From positions 62,001 through 126,000 of the forward strand of contig DATIYM010000008.1 of NCBI GenBank assembly GCA_035517615.1: a stretch of 64,000 nt of DNA, read 5' to 3'. The notes under the pieces were generated by a model. That model worked only from the letters and a program-made list of their open reading frames with translations. It ran no database searches and was not told where the DNA came from. Below are positions 41,926 to 49,963 of the stretch, one piece after another. Every line of letters starts with the position of its first letter. The first letter of the stretch is position 1. This stretch comes from AG25 sp035517615. GTDB lineage: Bacteria > Gemmatimonadota > Gemmatimonadetes > Gemmatimonadales > GWC2-71-9. The position numbers and the translations under genes are program-made.

Positions 41926-42723
41926 TTACACGAGCTCGCCGCGCAGCACGGTAACCGCCTGACCACCGAGCAGCACGCGGTCTCCGGCGAGCCGCACGCG
42001 GACCGTGCCACCACGCGCGGACGCCTGATATCCCACGAGCTCCACCCGGCCCAGCCGTTCGGCCCAAAACGGCGCGAGCGCACAGTGTGCCGAGCCGGTG
42101 ACCGGATCCTCGTTCACCCCCACTTGCGGCGCGAAGAAACGGGAGACGAAGTCGTACCCCGGCGCACTCCCCCGGCTCGTGACCATGACTCCACGCGCCT
42201 CGACGCGCGCGAGCGCGCCATAGTCCGGCTGTACGGCCCGTACCTGCGCCTCGTCGTCCAGCTCGAGCAGGTAATCGAATCGCGTGCGCGCCACCGTGCG
42301 CGGGCGAACTCCGAGTGCCTCGAGCAGGCCCGCGGGGGTGGGCGCCGGTTGCGCCGGCGTGGCCGGAAAATCAAGCTCGATCCACGAGTCGAGTCGCCGC
42401 GCGCTCAACGTGCCGCTCTTGGTATGAAACTGCGCGGTTGCGTCGCCGCGCAGATGTTCGTCCTGCCACAGCACGTGGGCACTGGCGAGCGTCGCGTGGC
42501 CGCACAGCGCCACCTCGGCGGCCGGAGTGAACCAGCGCAGTCGATATCCGGAATTTTCGGGATGCAGAAACGCCGTCTCCGACAGGTTCATTTCCTTGGC
42601 GACGTCCTGCATCCAGCGCTCCTCCCGCGCGGCGGGGAGCACACACACCGCCGCCGGATTCCCGGCAAATGGCCGGTCGGTGAACGCATCGACGTGTACG
42701 ATCGGGACGCGCGTAGGAGACAC
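41926..42723 (-). CDS. PhzF family isomerase/epimerase-like protein
   Basis: 265 residues with PhzF hallmarks: VDAFTDRPFAGNPAAV at the N-terminus, catalytic-type Glu (E49 in NLSETAFL), ALCGHATLASAHVL, and the C-terminal EDPVTGSAHC. The diaminopimelate-epimerase fold with one acid residue is typical of isomerases of unknown substrate; there are no phenazine genes here. Starts with GTG, 5 bases behind the DedA stop, and ends one base before the EamA start. Confidence 0.9.
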   Translation of the reverse strand: MSPTRVPIVHVDAFTDRPFAGNPAAVCVLPAAREERWMQDVAKEMNLSETAFLHPENSGYRLRWFTPAAEVALCGHATLASAHVLWQDEHLRGDATAQFHTKSGTLSARRLDSWIELDFPATPAQPAPTPAGLLEALGVRPRTVARTRFDYLLELDDEAQVRAVQPDYGALARVEARGVMVTSRGSAPGYDFVSRFFAPQVGVNEDPVTGSAHCALAPFWAERLGRVELVGYQASARGGTVRVRLAGDRVLLGGQAVTVLRGELV

Positions 42724-42727
42724 GCGC

Positions 42728-43288
42728 CTAAGTTAGCCGCTTTGCCACCGTTTTGAGGAGCAGCGATGCCGCAATGCCCAATCCGAGTGATGCAATGAGC
42801 ACCCATGCCGCGTAATGCTCCACCCGCGCGAATGCGGCACTCGCGGCCGTGCCAAAACCGTATCCGCACCATGTGAACAGCAGCGACCAACCGAGTGCCG
42901 TGGCGAGGTTGTACCGGAAGAAGCGCGGGCGTTCGATTCCCGACGCACCGCATAGAATCGGCAGGGGGAGCCTGATTCCATAAGCGAATCGCATCGACAC
43001 CATGAGTGCGGCCGCATGGTCGCGCACCATGGCCTCGGCGTGCGCGAGTCGTGCCGCTAACGCCGGAGAGCGTGGGACCAGCCGCCGGCCGTACCGACGG
43101 CCGAGCTCGAAATAGAGTTGGTGGCCCAGCGTGGCGGGGATGGCCGCGAGCAGCCAGGGGATCCACCACGGCCAATACCCCAGCGCGGCGAGCGATCCCG
43201 CGACGATGACCGCCGCCTCTCCCTGGAGCAGCGCCCAGAGGAAGAGCGCGGGTCCACCATAGCTGTGGACGATCGCGGTGAGATCCAT
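42728..43288 (-). CDS. DedA family membrane protein
   Basis: The ATG at 43288 gives 186 residues. It shows DedA/SNARE-associated features: QGEAAVIVAGSLAALGYWPWW near the N-terminus, RRYGRRLVPRSPA, and the conserved MRFAYGIRLPLPILCG followed by FFRYNLATALGW. Recent work assigns DedA proteins (UptA/PetA) as undecaprenyl-phosphate or phosphatidylethanolamine flippases. It sits 33 bases behind a cis-prenyl synthase gene on the same strand, which supports a role in recycling the polyprenyl carrier. Confidence 0.88.
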   Translation of the reverse strand: MDLTAIVHSYGGPALFLWALLQGEAAVIVAGSLAALGYWPWWIPWLLAAIPATLGHQLYFELGRRYGRRLVPRSPALAARLAHAEAMVRDHAAALMVSMRFAYGIRLPLPILCGASGIERPRFFRYNLATALGWSLLFTWCGYGFGTAASAAFARVEHYAAWVLIASLGLGIAASLLLKTVAKRLT

Positions 43289-43320
43289 GCGATCACCCGC
43301 GAGGGGCAGCTCCTTCGAAG

Positions 43321-43956
43321 CTAGGAGGCGGCCGCCTTCGGGACGGCGCCGAAGCGGCGTTCGCGTGCCTGGAATTCCGCCACCGCCTGGGCGAGATCCG
43401 GGGGTCCGAACTCGGGCCACATCCGTTCGGTGAAGTACAGCTCGGCATAGGCGCACTCCCACAGCAGGAAGTCGCTGAGCCGTTGCTCGCCCCCGGTACG
43501 GATGAGCAGGTCGACGTCGGGGAGCAGCCGTCCGGCCGCGATCGACTCGCGCGACGAGTAATCGATGGCGAGACGGAAGTGCAGTTTGCGACCGCCCGCT
43601 GTTGCCGATTCGGCCGCGACGATCGCCGCGACGAGCGGGGCGGGCAAGCGGTCGCGCCGACCGACCACCTCGAGCCGCACCCCATTGGCCTGGAGCCGCG
43701 GTGTCTCGATCCGCAGATGACGCGCGAGCAGGCGCATCAGGGCCGAGACCTCGGTCGGCGGGCGTTTCCAGTTGTCCGCGGAGAACGCGAACAACGTCAG
43801 GGCGCCTACACTCATATCGGGCGACGCTTCGACGATCGGCCGCACCCGCTGCGCCCCGGCGCGATGACCGGCAGTGCGCGGCAATCCGCGCCGGGTCGCC
43901 CAGCGGCCGTTGCCATCCATGACGATGGCGACATGAATCAAGCGGGAGGCGGTCAC
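43321..43956 (-). CDS. uppS: polyprenyl (undecaprenyl) diphosphate synthase
   Basis: Cis-prenyltransferase that extends FPP with isopentenyl units to the cell-wall carrier lipid. 211 residues from the GTG at 43956, which overlaps the regulator stop as GTGA. It has the catalytic MDGNGRW (D14), FAFSADNWKRP, and RTGGEQRLSDFLLWECAYAELYF. It is about 40 residues shorter than E. coli UppS and lacks its C-terminal extension, so a shorter chain product is possible. Neighbouring DedA suggests a carrier-lipid module. Confidence 0.9.
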   Translation of the reverse strand: MTASRLIHVAIVMDGNGRWATRRGLPRTAGHRAGAQRVRPIVEASPDMSVGALTLFAFSADNWKRPPTEVSALMRLLARHLRIETPRLQANGVRLEVVGRRDRLPAPLVAAIVAAESATAGGRKLHFRLAIDYSSRESIAAGRLLPDVDLLIRTGGEQRLSDFLLWECAYAELYFTERMWPEFGPPDLAQAVAEFQARERRFGAVPKAAAS

Positions 43957-44342
43957 GCGGACCCCTCGCGCGTAACCCGAATCAACGCTTCCATGTGGTT
44001 CAAATACTCCAGAAGGACGCGGCGTCCGGTTTGCGTGAGGCGGAAGGCGGTTTTGGGGACGCGGCCGGCGAAGGATTTGGTGCACTTGATGTACTGGGCG
44101 TCTTCGAGCTTGCGCGCGTGCACGCTCAGATTCCCGTCGGTGGTATGCAGCAGTTGCTTGAGCTCGTTGAACGTGAGGCTGTCGTTCACGGCCAGCGCGC
44201 TCACAATGCCCAGCCTGATGCGCTCATGGATGAGGCGGTCGAGCCGCGCTGCCTCGGGAGCGGGATGAGGAGCGGCGTGTGACGCACTCGGGCCATTTCG
44301 CTGAGCGCGTTCGGGCCGGCGAGCGGTGTTGGACTTAGCCAC
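43953..44342 (-). CDS. winged-helix transcriptional regulator
   Basis: 129 residues, GTG start with GGAAG four bases upstream. A disordered Ala/Pro/Arg N-terminus precedes a compact wHTH: RLGIVSALAVNDSLTFNELKQLLHTTDGNLSVHARKLEDAQYI, read in parts, then a wing (KSFAGRVPKTAFRLTQTGR). This is the ArsR/MarR-like 'transcriptional regulator' type often paired with a small membrane protein. It overlaps the membrane protein by 8 bp and uppS by 4 bp. A candidate operator sits upstream of the membrane protein gene. Confidence 0.87.
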   Translation of the reverse strand: MAKSNTARRPERAQRNGPSASHAAPHPAPEAARLDRLIHERIRLGIVSALAVNDSLTFNELKQLLHTTDGNLSVHARKLEDAQYIKCTKSFAGRVPKTAFRLTQTGRRVLLEYLNHMEALIRVTREGSA

Positions 44343-44949
44343 CGTACTTCCGAGCGATGATCGCGCCGAATACCAGGTGCAGCCCGCCGAAGCCCGCCGC
44401 CATGCACCAGTTGCCCCAGGCGGCCGGGCCGAACAACGCCACGGCCCCGAGCAGCATGAAGCACAATCCCATCACGGGGACGACCCGCACCGAAAAGGCA
44501 CCGGCCGTCGCGACCCCCGCGCCGTACATCATGAGCCAGGTCGCGGGGAGCGCCTGCCATACGCCGGCACGATACAGGGCGATCGTGAGCAGTCCGGCGG
44601 CGGCCATGGGCGGGAGAAAGCTCAAGCCAAAGCGCCGCGCCGGTCCCGAGAGAATGGGATCGTTCGCCGCGTGCGCTTTGCGCGCCAGCGCCCATCCGCC
44701 GATCACGAGGGCGACAACGGCTTCGGCGAGCCAGATCACGAGCCACAGCTCGACATTGCTTTGCCGCGCAGCCATGAGCGCCGCAATCACGGCCGTGCAG
44801 CCAACCCACACCTGGCCCCATCCCGGCACCGCCGTGAACGCGCCCGCCCGCTCCATCGTTTCGCGGATGAAGCGGAGGTTGTCCATCGCGCGGTCGTGCA
44901 GCGCGGGAGCGTCGGCCGGCGGCCGCACGGCGCGGCGTGAGAATGTCAT
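44335..44949 (-). CDS. multi-pass membrane protein paired with the regulator
   Basis: 204 residues with six predicted hydrophobic segments and no catalytic motif. The N-terminus (LHDRAMDNLRFIRETMERAG) is cytoplasmic and helical. The ATG at 44949 is six bases behind a good -10, so the mRNA is probably leaderless; an in-frame GTG at 44955 would lie upstream of the transcription start. It leads the regulator-uppS-dedA run. Such membrane/wHTH pairs are common in soil bacteria, but the function is unknown. Confidence 0.78.
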   Translation of the reverse strand: MTFSRRAVRPPADAPALHDRAMDNLRFIRETMERAGAFTAVPGWGQVWVGCTAVIAALMAARQSNVELWLVIWLAEAVVALVIGGWALARKAHAANDPILSGPARRFGLSFLPPMAAAGLLTIALYRAGVWQALPATWLMMYGAGVATAGAFSVRVVPVMGLCFMLLGAVALFGPAAWGNWCMAAGFGGLHLVFGAIIARKYGG

Positions 44950-44955
44950 GGCCAC

Positions 44956-44984
44956 AGCCTAGTCATCAGGGGAATTTGTGTCAA
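44956..44984 (-). promoter_or_regulatory. promoter of the membrane protein/regulator operon
   Basis: On the minus strand TTGACA (44984-44979), a 17-base spacer and TAGGCT (44961-44956) form a near-ideal promoter. Six bases separate the -10 from the ATG at 44949, predicting a leaderless transcript. Confidence 0.65.
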
Positions 44985-45000
44985 GTACTTTGTGCAAAAA
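44983..45000. promoter_or_regulatory. candidate wHTH operator (ACTTTGT motif)
   Basis: AAGTACTTTGTGCAAAAA overlaps the outer edge of the -35 above and resembles an ACTTTG-NN-CAAAGT dyad with a degenerate right half. The same ACTTTGT heptamer (reading ACAAAGT on the plus strand) recurs at 46234-46240. Autoregulation by the wHTH encoded downstream is plausible. Confidence 0.4.
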
Positions 45001-45006
45001 AGCGGA

Positions 45007-46212
45007 TTAACTCCCGGCCGGACCCGGTCGCCGGAACACACGCACCTTCAAGCTGCGCGCCAGAACACCCAGCCCGCCGCCATCCCCCGCGCGCCGGGGG
45101 ACCGCACGATAAATCCCGAGCACCAGAATCCACGTGAGCCAACTCACACGCTCGGGCCACGTGAGCCCGCGGAACATGAGCCACGCCTGGTCGTACCCGG
45201 CCGTCCAGACTTGCCGATCCGACTGGAGCAGCGCGATGGGACGGGCGACCACGCGGTTGGCCGTGAAGCCATGGGCGCTGGGCTTGGCGAGGTTCCAGAC
45301 GCAGGTGGCCTTGCCCCAGCCGTGATTGTCGCTCCCTCCGGTGAGCAGCAGATTGTGTGCCCTCGCGAGCGCTACCACCCGCGCCCGCGCATCGGGCGGA
45401 AACACGATGGCCTTGGGCGCGCAATTGACGATCTCGAAGCCATCGATCCCGGCGCGCACGAACGCGTCGAGGTCGTTCCAGTGCGCGCGCCAGTATTCCG
45501 GGATCGAGGCGATCGCGAGCGCTCCTTGCTTGTGAAGCTCGGGAAACAGCGCGAGCAGCGCCGCAAGATCGCGAGTGTAGCGCCCGGGATCGATCGGCGC
45601 GGTTTCGCCGAGCGCCAGGAGATGCTGGCCGTCCACGCTCCATTCCGCGCCCGGCAGGAGCGCAATCGGCTGGTCGTCAGTCGTCCCCTGGAACACGCGG
45701 TTGTGATCGGTGACATACGACGCCTCGAAGCCCTGCATCGCATGCCAGCGCGCGAGGTCACTCACGGTCCAGTCACGGCGGCCATCGTGCGAGTCTCGGG
45801 TGTGCGCGTGATAGTCGATTACGGTCAGCGTGGGGTCGTCGACCGTGAGACGCGGGATCGGCCGAGGGAGAAAAATCGTCGCCACGACCGCCACGATCAC
45901 GCACAGCACGCCCAGCGTGGCCCGGAGCACCCGCCGGCGCACGCTGCCAGGACGAAGCGCACCCACAAGGGCCAGGACGCCGGCCCAGGTGAAAAGCAGC
46001 GCGCGTGCCCGGTCGAGCCCAAGAAACGTCAAGGCATCGAGCACATTGGACACGGGCGCGATCGCCACGTAGCTCGCGGGACGGACCAGGTCCGCGTCAG
46101 GAACGAGGGCGCCGCTGGCCGCGTCGAGCAGGGAAGGGAGTGGATTCGTCGCGCTCCAGAGGATGAGCGCGATCACAAGAAACGAGACCGGGTAGCGGCG
46201 CAGCAGGCCCAC
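45007..46212 (-). CDS. membrane-linked PHP-type phosphoesterase
   Basis: The GTG at 46212 gives 401 residues; longer frames run into the divergent promoter. An N-terminal membrane part (about 7-25, 68-85, 92-112) is followed by a PHP metal-dependent domain: DYHAHTRDSHDG, YVTDHN, GAEWSVDGQHLLALG, and SDNHGW. These His/Asp clusters bind a trinuclear metal site in PHP phosphoesterases. The C-terminal part contains another hydrophobic segment near RVSWLTWILVLGIY. The substrate is unknown; the domain probably faces the periplasm. Confidence 0.82.
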   Translation of the reverse strand: MGLLRRYPVSFLVIALILWSATNPLPSLLDAASGALVPDADLVRPASYVAIAPVSNVLDALTFLGLDRARALLFTWAGVLALVGALRPGSVRRRVLRATLGVLCVIVAVVATIFLPRPIPRLTVDDPTLTVIDYHAHTRDSHDGRRDWTVSDLARWHAMQGFEASYVTDHNRVFQGTTDDQPIALLPGAEWSVDGQHLLALGETAPIDPGRYTRDLAALLALFPELHKQGALAIASIPEYWRAHWNDLDAFVRAGIDGFEIVNCAPKAIVFPPDARARVVALARAHNLLLTGGSDNHGWGKATCVWNLAKPSAHGFTANRVVARPIALLQSDRQVWTAGYDQAWLMFRGLTWPERVSWLTWILVLGIYRAVPRRAGDGGGLGVLARSLKVRVFRRPGPAGS

Positions 46213-46231
46213 CCGCAGGTTACCAGGGGGT

Positions 46232-46255
46232 GTACAAAGTGGGACAACAATAATG
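46232..46255. promoter_or_regulatory. divergent regulatory region with ACAAAGT site
   Basis: GTACAAAGTG (46232-46241) carries the ACAAAGT heptamer also found at the wHTH operon promoter. Just right of it TAATGA (46250-46255) is a plausible -10 for the plus-strand gene at 46281, which has a strong GGAGGAGGG ribosome site. No well-spaced -35 is seen. Confidence 0.35.
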
Positions 46256-46280
46256 ATTTTGCGCTGGAGGAGGGACTCCC

Positions 46281-46700
46281 ATGCCCACCACGGCGTACCG
46301 GTTCGCAACGGGAACGATCCTGACCCTGGCGTCGCTCGCGTGCACGACGGTGCGACCCATCGAGCGTGACCAGCTGGCCGGCGCTCACCCGCCCGCAAGA
46401 GTCCGGGTTACGCGCTCCGACTTGACGACGCTCACGCTCGACGCCCCTCACCTCGTTGGCGACACGCTGCAGGGGACCGAGAACGGTGCCACGCACAGTC
46501 TCAGGTTCACGGAAGTCGTGAAGCTCGAGGCGCGCGAGCCGTCGGATGCGCGCACCGGGGCATTGGTGGCATCTATTCTGGTGGGCGGGGCGATCGCCAC
46601 GTATGTCGTGGCGAAAAATCAGGGCGCAGGGCCCGGCGCGAACGTCTGTCCGGTGAACGATTGTCCGTTCGATGCGTTCGCCTGTTGTGGCGTTCCGTGA
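46281..46700 (+). CDS. putative lipoprotein of unknown function
   Basis: 139 residues with a signal sequence ending LASLAC, a near-lipobox with cysteine at about residue 21. The mature part is beta-rich (VRVTRSDLTTLTLDAPHLVGDTLQGT), like small proteins that print as an SH3-like barrel. A hydrophobic Ala/Gly segment (ALVASILVGGAIATYVVA) and a Cys-rich tail (CPVNDCPFDAFACCG) follow. GGAGGAGGG precedes the ATG. It overlaps the DinB-like gene as GTGA. Confidence 0.68.
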   Translation: MPTTAYRFATGTILTLASLACTTVRPIERDQLAGAHPPARVRVTRSDLTTLTLDAPHLVGDTLQGTENGATHSLRFTEVVKLEAREPSDARTGALVASILVGGAIATYVVAKNQGAGPGANVCPVNDCPFDAFACCGVP

Positions 46701-47191
46701 CGTCATTCAGCGACGTCAGTAGCGTGGTCCTCGGACCCCTCGCGCAGCGTTCCGACGCAGACTGGTATCGCGCCAGCGACGGAAAATGGAGCCCCGTCCA
46801 GATCGTGCATCATCTGGCGCTGGGCATCGAGCACAGCGGCCGGACGTTCGAGTCGCGCCGCGAACGCGAGCCAATGCGGCGGCGGCCGCGCACGCTGTTT
46901 CAGATCTCGGCATATTTCTTCATCACGACCATTGGCTGGTCGCCGCGCAGGCGCGCGCCGCCAGCCACGCTGCCCGCGGTGCAACCCGAGCGAGCGGCGG
47001 TCGAACGGCAGTTTCGAGAGGGCGTGGAGCGGTTCGAGCGGCTGACGCGCGAGCTCCTGCCGCGGCGATCCGGCGATCTGTTCGTCAAACATCCCGTGCT
47101 CGGAGATCTGACGTTGCCCGAGTGGCTGCAATTTCACACCTGGCACTGCAGCCATCACGCGAGACAAATCCGGGAGCGCCTCGCCGCATGA
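46697..47191 (+). CDS. DinB-like (DUF1569-type) four-helix protein
   Basis: The GTG at 46697 gives 164 residues with DinB/YfiT helical-bundle features: KWSPVQIVHHLALGIEH near the N-terminus and LQFHTWHCSHHARQIRERL at the end, which supply the three His ligands of a metal site. Family members are metal-dependent hydrolases or thiol transferases. It is coupled at both ends by 4-bp overlaps (GTGA, ATGA). Confidence 0.75.
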   Translation: MTSFSDVSSVVLGPLAQRSDADWYRASDGKWSPVQIVHHLALGIEHSGRTFESRREREPMRRRPRTLFQISAYFFITTIGWSPRRRAPPATLPAVQPERAAVERQFREGVERFERLTRELLPRRSGDLFVKHPVLGDLTLPEWLQFHTWHCSHHARQIRERLAA

Positions 47192-47343
47192 CGCGCAAGA
47201 AGGGCGTGAAAATCACCGTCCGCGTTCCCAATCCGGACGCACCGGTCAAGGAGCGATTGAAGACTCCCGCCCACAAAGTCCATCGCTCGAAGCGTGGGTA
47301 TGAGCGGCACGCAAAGCACCGCCGCGACCCCGGGTCCGAGTAG
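47188..47343 (+). CDS. small highly basic protein
   Basis: 51 residues, very rich in Lys, Arg and His (TRKKGVKITVRV, HKVHRSKRGYERHAKHRR). ATG overlaps the DinB-like stop. Charge and size suggest a nucleic-acid or ribosome contact, but no family is recognised. The next gene starts 7 bases after its stop, so it is a genuine internal member of the four-gene run. Confidence 0.6.
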   Translation: MTRKKGVKITVRVPNPDAPVKERLKTPAHKVHRSKRGYERHAKHRRDPGSE

Positions 47344-47349
47344 ACCTCC

Positions 47350-48522
47350 ATGGCGCACTATCCCTACTTGATCATTGGTGCCGGCATGACCGCCGACGCG
47401 GCTGCCCGCGGGATCCGCGAGCTCGATTCGAGCGGGGCCATCGGCATGATCGGGGCAGACCCGCATCCGCCCTACAACCGGCCGCCACTCTCCAAGGCTC
47501 TATGGAAGGGCGAGAAAGAAGACTCGATCTGGCGGGGCGCGCTGCCGGGTGGTGTCACGACGCACCTCGGCCGGACCGTCACGAGTCTCGATCTGGGCGC
47601 GAAATCCGTGGCCGACGACAAGGGCACTCAGCACACCTTCGACAAGCTGCTGTTTGCGACTGGGGGCACGCCGCGACGGCTCGCGGTCGCCCCGAGCGAT
47701 GTCATCTACTATCGCACCTTGAACGATTATCGCCGGCTGCGGGAGCTGACGGCGGCGCGCCGGCGGTTTGTCGTCGTGGGCGGCGGCTTCATCGGCGCCG
47801 AAATCGCGGCCGCAATCCGTTTACAGGATCGCGAGGTCGTAATCGTGGCGCCTCAGGAGGGGCTCTGCGGGCTCGTATTTCCCCGCAACCTCGCCAAAGA
47901 GACGGCGAGCTACTACGCCGGCAAGGGTGTCGACGTGCGCGTGAAGGAGTCCGTCACCCGCGTGGAGAAGCGGGGTGACGGCTATTCCATTCGCACGTCC
48001 AAGGGCACCGAGCTGACGTGTGACGCGGTCGTGGCCGGCCTCGGGATTACCCCGGGGACCGAGTTGGCCGAGCGAGCCGGCCTTCAGGTGGAGAATGGGA
48101 TCATCGTCGATGAGTTCTGTCGCACGACCAATCCGATCTGCTTCGCCGCGGGCGACGTGGCGAACTTCTTCAATCCCGCTCTGGACACACGCAGGCGCGT
48201 AGAGCACGAGGATAACGCCAACATGATGGGCAAGATCGCCGGGCACAACATGGTGCGACCGAGCGAGCCGTACCATCATTTGCCGTTCTTCTATTCCGAT
48301 CTGTTCGAGCTGGGCTACGAGGCGGTAGGGGATCTGGACGCGCGGCTCGAGACCGTCGCCGACTGGAAGGAGCCGTATCGGGAAGGCGTGATCTACTATC
48401 TCGCGCAGGAGCGGGTGCGGGGCGTCCTGTTGTTCAATACCTGGGGGAAGGTGGATGAGGCGAGAGCGTTGATCGCGGACCCCGGGCCGATACGGCGAGA
48501 GAGCCTCAAGGGGCGCATCTAG
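47350..48522 (+). CDS. NAD(P)/FAD pyridine nucleotide oxidoreductase (ferredoxin-reductase/AIF type)
   Basis: 390 residues with two dinucleotide motifs, IIGAGMTADAAARGI (8-22) for FAD and VVVGGGFIGAEIAA (about 140) for NAD(P)H, ATGGTPRR, and CFAAGDVANFF. The PPYNRPPLSK motif is typical of rubredoxin/ferredoxin reductases and AIF-like proteins. The C-terminal domain differs from glutathione reductases (no dimer interface Cys). It may reduce a ferredoxin or quinone; the partner is not evident. Last gene of a four-gene run, convergent with the molybdo-oxidoreductase gene 6 bp away. Confidence 0.88.
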   Translation: MAHYPYLIIGAGMTADAAARGIRELDSSGAIGMIGADPHPPYNRPPLSKALWKGEKEDSIWRGALPGGVTTHLGRTVTSLDLGAKSVADDKGTQHTFDKLLFATGGTPRRLAVAPSDVIYYRTLNDYRRLRELTAARRRFVVVGGGFIGAEIAAAIRLQDREVVIVAPQEGLCGLVFPRNLAKETASYYAGKGVDVRVKESVTRVEKRGDGYSIRTSKGTELTCDAVVAGLGITPGTELAERAGLQVENGIIVDEFCRTTNPICFAAGDVANFFNPALDTRRRVEHEDNANMMGKIAGHNMVRPSEPYHHLPFFYSDLFELGYEAVGDLDARLETVADWKEPYREGVIYYLAQERVRGVLLFNTWGKVDEARALIADPGPIRRESLKGRI

Positions 48523-48528
48523 GAGTCG

Positions 48529-49233
48529 CTATATCCCTCCAAACCACGGATAACCCTGGTCCTCCCAGTATCCGCCCGGTCGCTGGTCGGTGAACGTCAT
48601 CGACACCAGGTACTTGGTCAGCTTGTAACCCAGTTTGGTCGGCGAGTAGAGGCGCAACGGCGCGCCGTGGTCCGGCCCGAGCATGCGGTCGTTCATGGCA
48701 TACGCGAGGATCGTCTGCGGATGCATCGCGCTCGCCACATCCCAGCCGTTGGAATAATCCGAGTCGAACGAAACAAAGTTGATGTAGCGCGCGTGCGGCA
48801 GCATTTCGGCCCGCTGAGCAATCGTCGACACGGGTACGCCATGCCAGGTTGCGATCGCGCTCCATCCCTCGACGCAGTGGTGCTTCACGGTGTAGGTGAT
48901 GCCGGGCAGCCGCATCAGGTCGACGAGCGAGAGTGAGAGCGGCGTTCGCACCAGACCGTCCACCCGCAGGCGCCAGGAACCGGGGTTGCGCCACATGGGC
49001 ACGGTCGGAGAAACGAAATAGCTCGGCAGAGCTGCGCTGCGCTTCCCCGGATCGTACGTGCGCGCGAGCCGCGTGGGAGAGTAGAGAATCTTCTCGCCGA
49101 TCCAATCGTTCACGCGGCTGATGTCGAGCAGGCGGGGCCGGATGGCGTTGCCCCCATCCCAGCCGCACGCCGCCACGAGCGGCGCCGTTCCACTCGCGGC
49201 GGCGAGCTTCAGGAACGCCCGACGGTCAATCAT
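48529..49233 (-). CDS. Tat-exported molybdopterin oxidoreductase (sulfite-oxidase fold)
   Basis: 234 residues. The N-terminus carries a twin-arginine signal (DRRAFLKLA) ending in a lipobox-like VAAC (C23), so it may be a Tat-exported lipoprotein. The sulfite-oxidase-type Moco domain follows with the molybdenum cysteine C120 in HHCVEGW and YSPTKLGYKLTKYLV near the end. It lacks the dimerisation domain of full sulfite oxidases and resembles MsrP/YedY-type enzymes. The adjacent cytochrome b gene overlaps by 8 bp and should pass electrons to or from quinones. Confidence 0.9.
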   Translation of the reverse strand: MIDRRAFLKLAAASGTAPLVAACGWDGGNAIRPRLLDISRVNDWIGEKILYSPTRLARTYDPGKRSAALPSYFVSPTVPMWRNPGSWRLRVDGLVRTPLSLSLVDLMRLPGITYTVKHHCVEGWSAIATWHGVPVSTIAQRAEMLPHARYINFVSFDSDYSNGWDVASAMHPQTILAYAMNDRMLGPDHGAPLRLYSPTKLGYKLTKYLVSMTFTDQRPGGYWEDQGYPWFGGI

Positions 49234-49942
49234 GCGATGGGAACCGCCCGCGATACATCCCGGTCAGCATCGCGCGCAACGACGCCGGATCGACCGCGAA
49301 CACGAGAATCACATGGACGATCGTGAATGCGACGAAGATCCACACGATCCAGAAATGCCAGTAGCGCGCGGCCTGAAATCCGCCCAACAGCGCGGTGAGC
49401 CAGCCGAACTGCAGCGGTTTGTAGATGGCCAAACCGGTGAGGATCGCGGCGCACCCGAGCAGCACGATGCTCGTGTATGCGAGCTTCTGCAGCGGGTTGT
49501 GTTTGCCCTGGGGCGGATGGTCCTTCGAGAGCCGCAGGTAATAGCGCATCATGGCCACGGCGCCCCGGGCGTCGCTCGGCCGGAACAGGAGGGCACGCCA
49601 CTCCCCGCTGGCGGCGAGATACCCGGTATAGGCCAGCCCGATCGCGACCAGCGGCCACATCAACGCGAAGTGCCAGTTCAGCGCCCCCGCGAGCCAACCG
49701 CCCAGCCGGCTCCACGCGGGAAACATCTCGCCGTTCAGCGGACTGGGATATGCCGGGGCGCCTCGATTCCCGAACCGCGCATACGCCTCGTAGATTTGCA
49801 GGCCGCTCGTAATCATGCCCGCGAGGACGATCACCGTCGCCCAATGAGTGACACGCACAATCCAGTGGTGGCGACGAACCGGAAGCCGGGGCGGGGGATG
49901 CGATGTGGACTGCGAGTAGACTACGGCCGGACCCTCGGGCAT
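49226..49942 (-). CDS. cytochrome b561-type membrane subunit
   Basis: 238 residues with four to five transmembrane helices and conserved His positions in HHWIVRVTHW, NWHFALMW and ARYWHFWIVWIFVAFTIVHVIL (read in parts), suited to two b hemes. It precedes and overlaps the molybdo-oxidoreductase gene on the same strand, as in YedZ-like or thiosulfate-reductase-type pairs. The ATG at 49942 lies six bases behind a minus-strand TATATT, so it is probably leaderless. Confidence 0.85.
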   Translation of the reverse strand: MPEGPAVVYSQSTSHPPPRLPVRRHHWIVRVTHWATVIVLAGMITSGLQIYEAYARFGNRGAPAYPSPLNGEMFPAWSRLGGWLAGALNWHFALMWPLVAIGLAYTGYLAASGEWRALLFRPSDARGAVAMMRYYLRLSKDHPPQGKHNPLQKLAYTSIVLLGCAAILTGLAIYKPLQFGWLTALLGGFQAARYWHFWIVWIFVAFTIVHVILVFAVDPASLRAMLTGMYRGRFPSHD

Positions 49943-49948
49943 TCCGCG

Positions 49949-49956
49949 AATATATT
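49949..49956. promoter_or_regulatory. shared palindromic -10 for divergent leaderless genes
   Basis: AATATATT is a perfect palindrome in the 21-bp gap. Read left, TATATT ends six bases before ATG 49942, with TTGCCT (49976-49971) as -35 at 16 bases. Read right, TATATT ends seven bases before ATG 49964, with only a weak -35. Confidence 0.5.
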
Positions 49957-49963
49957 GCGGGTC

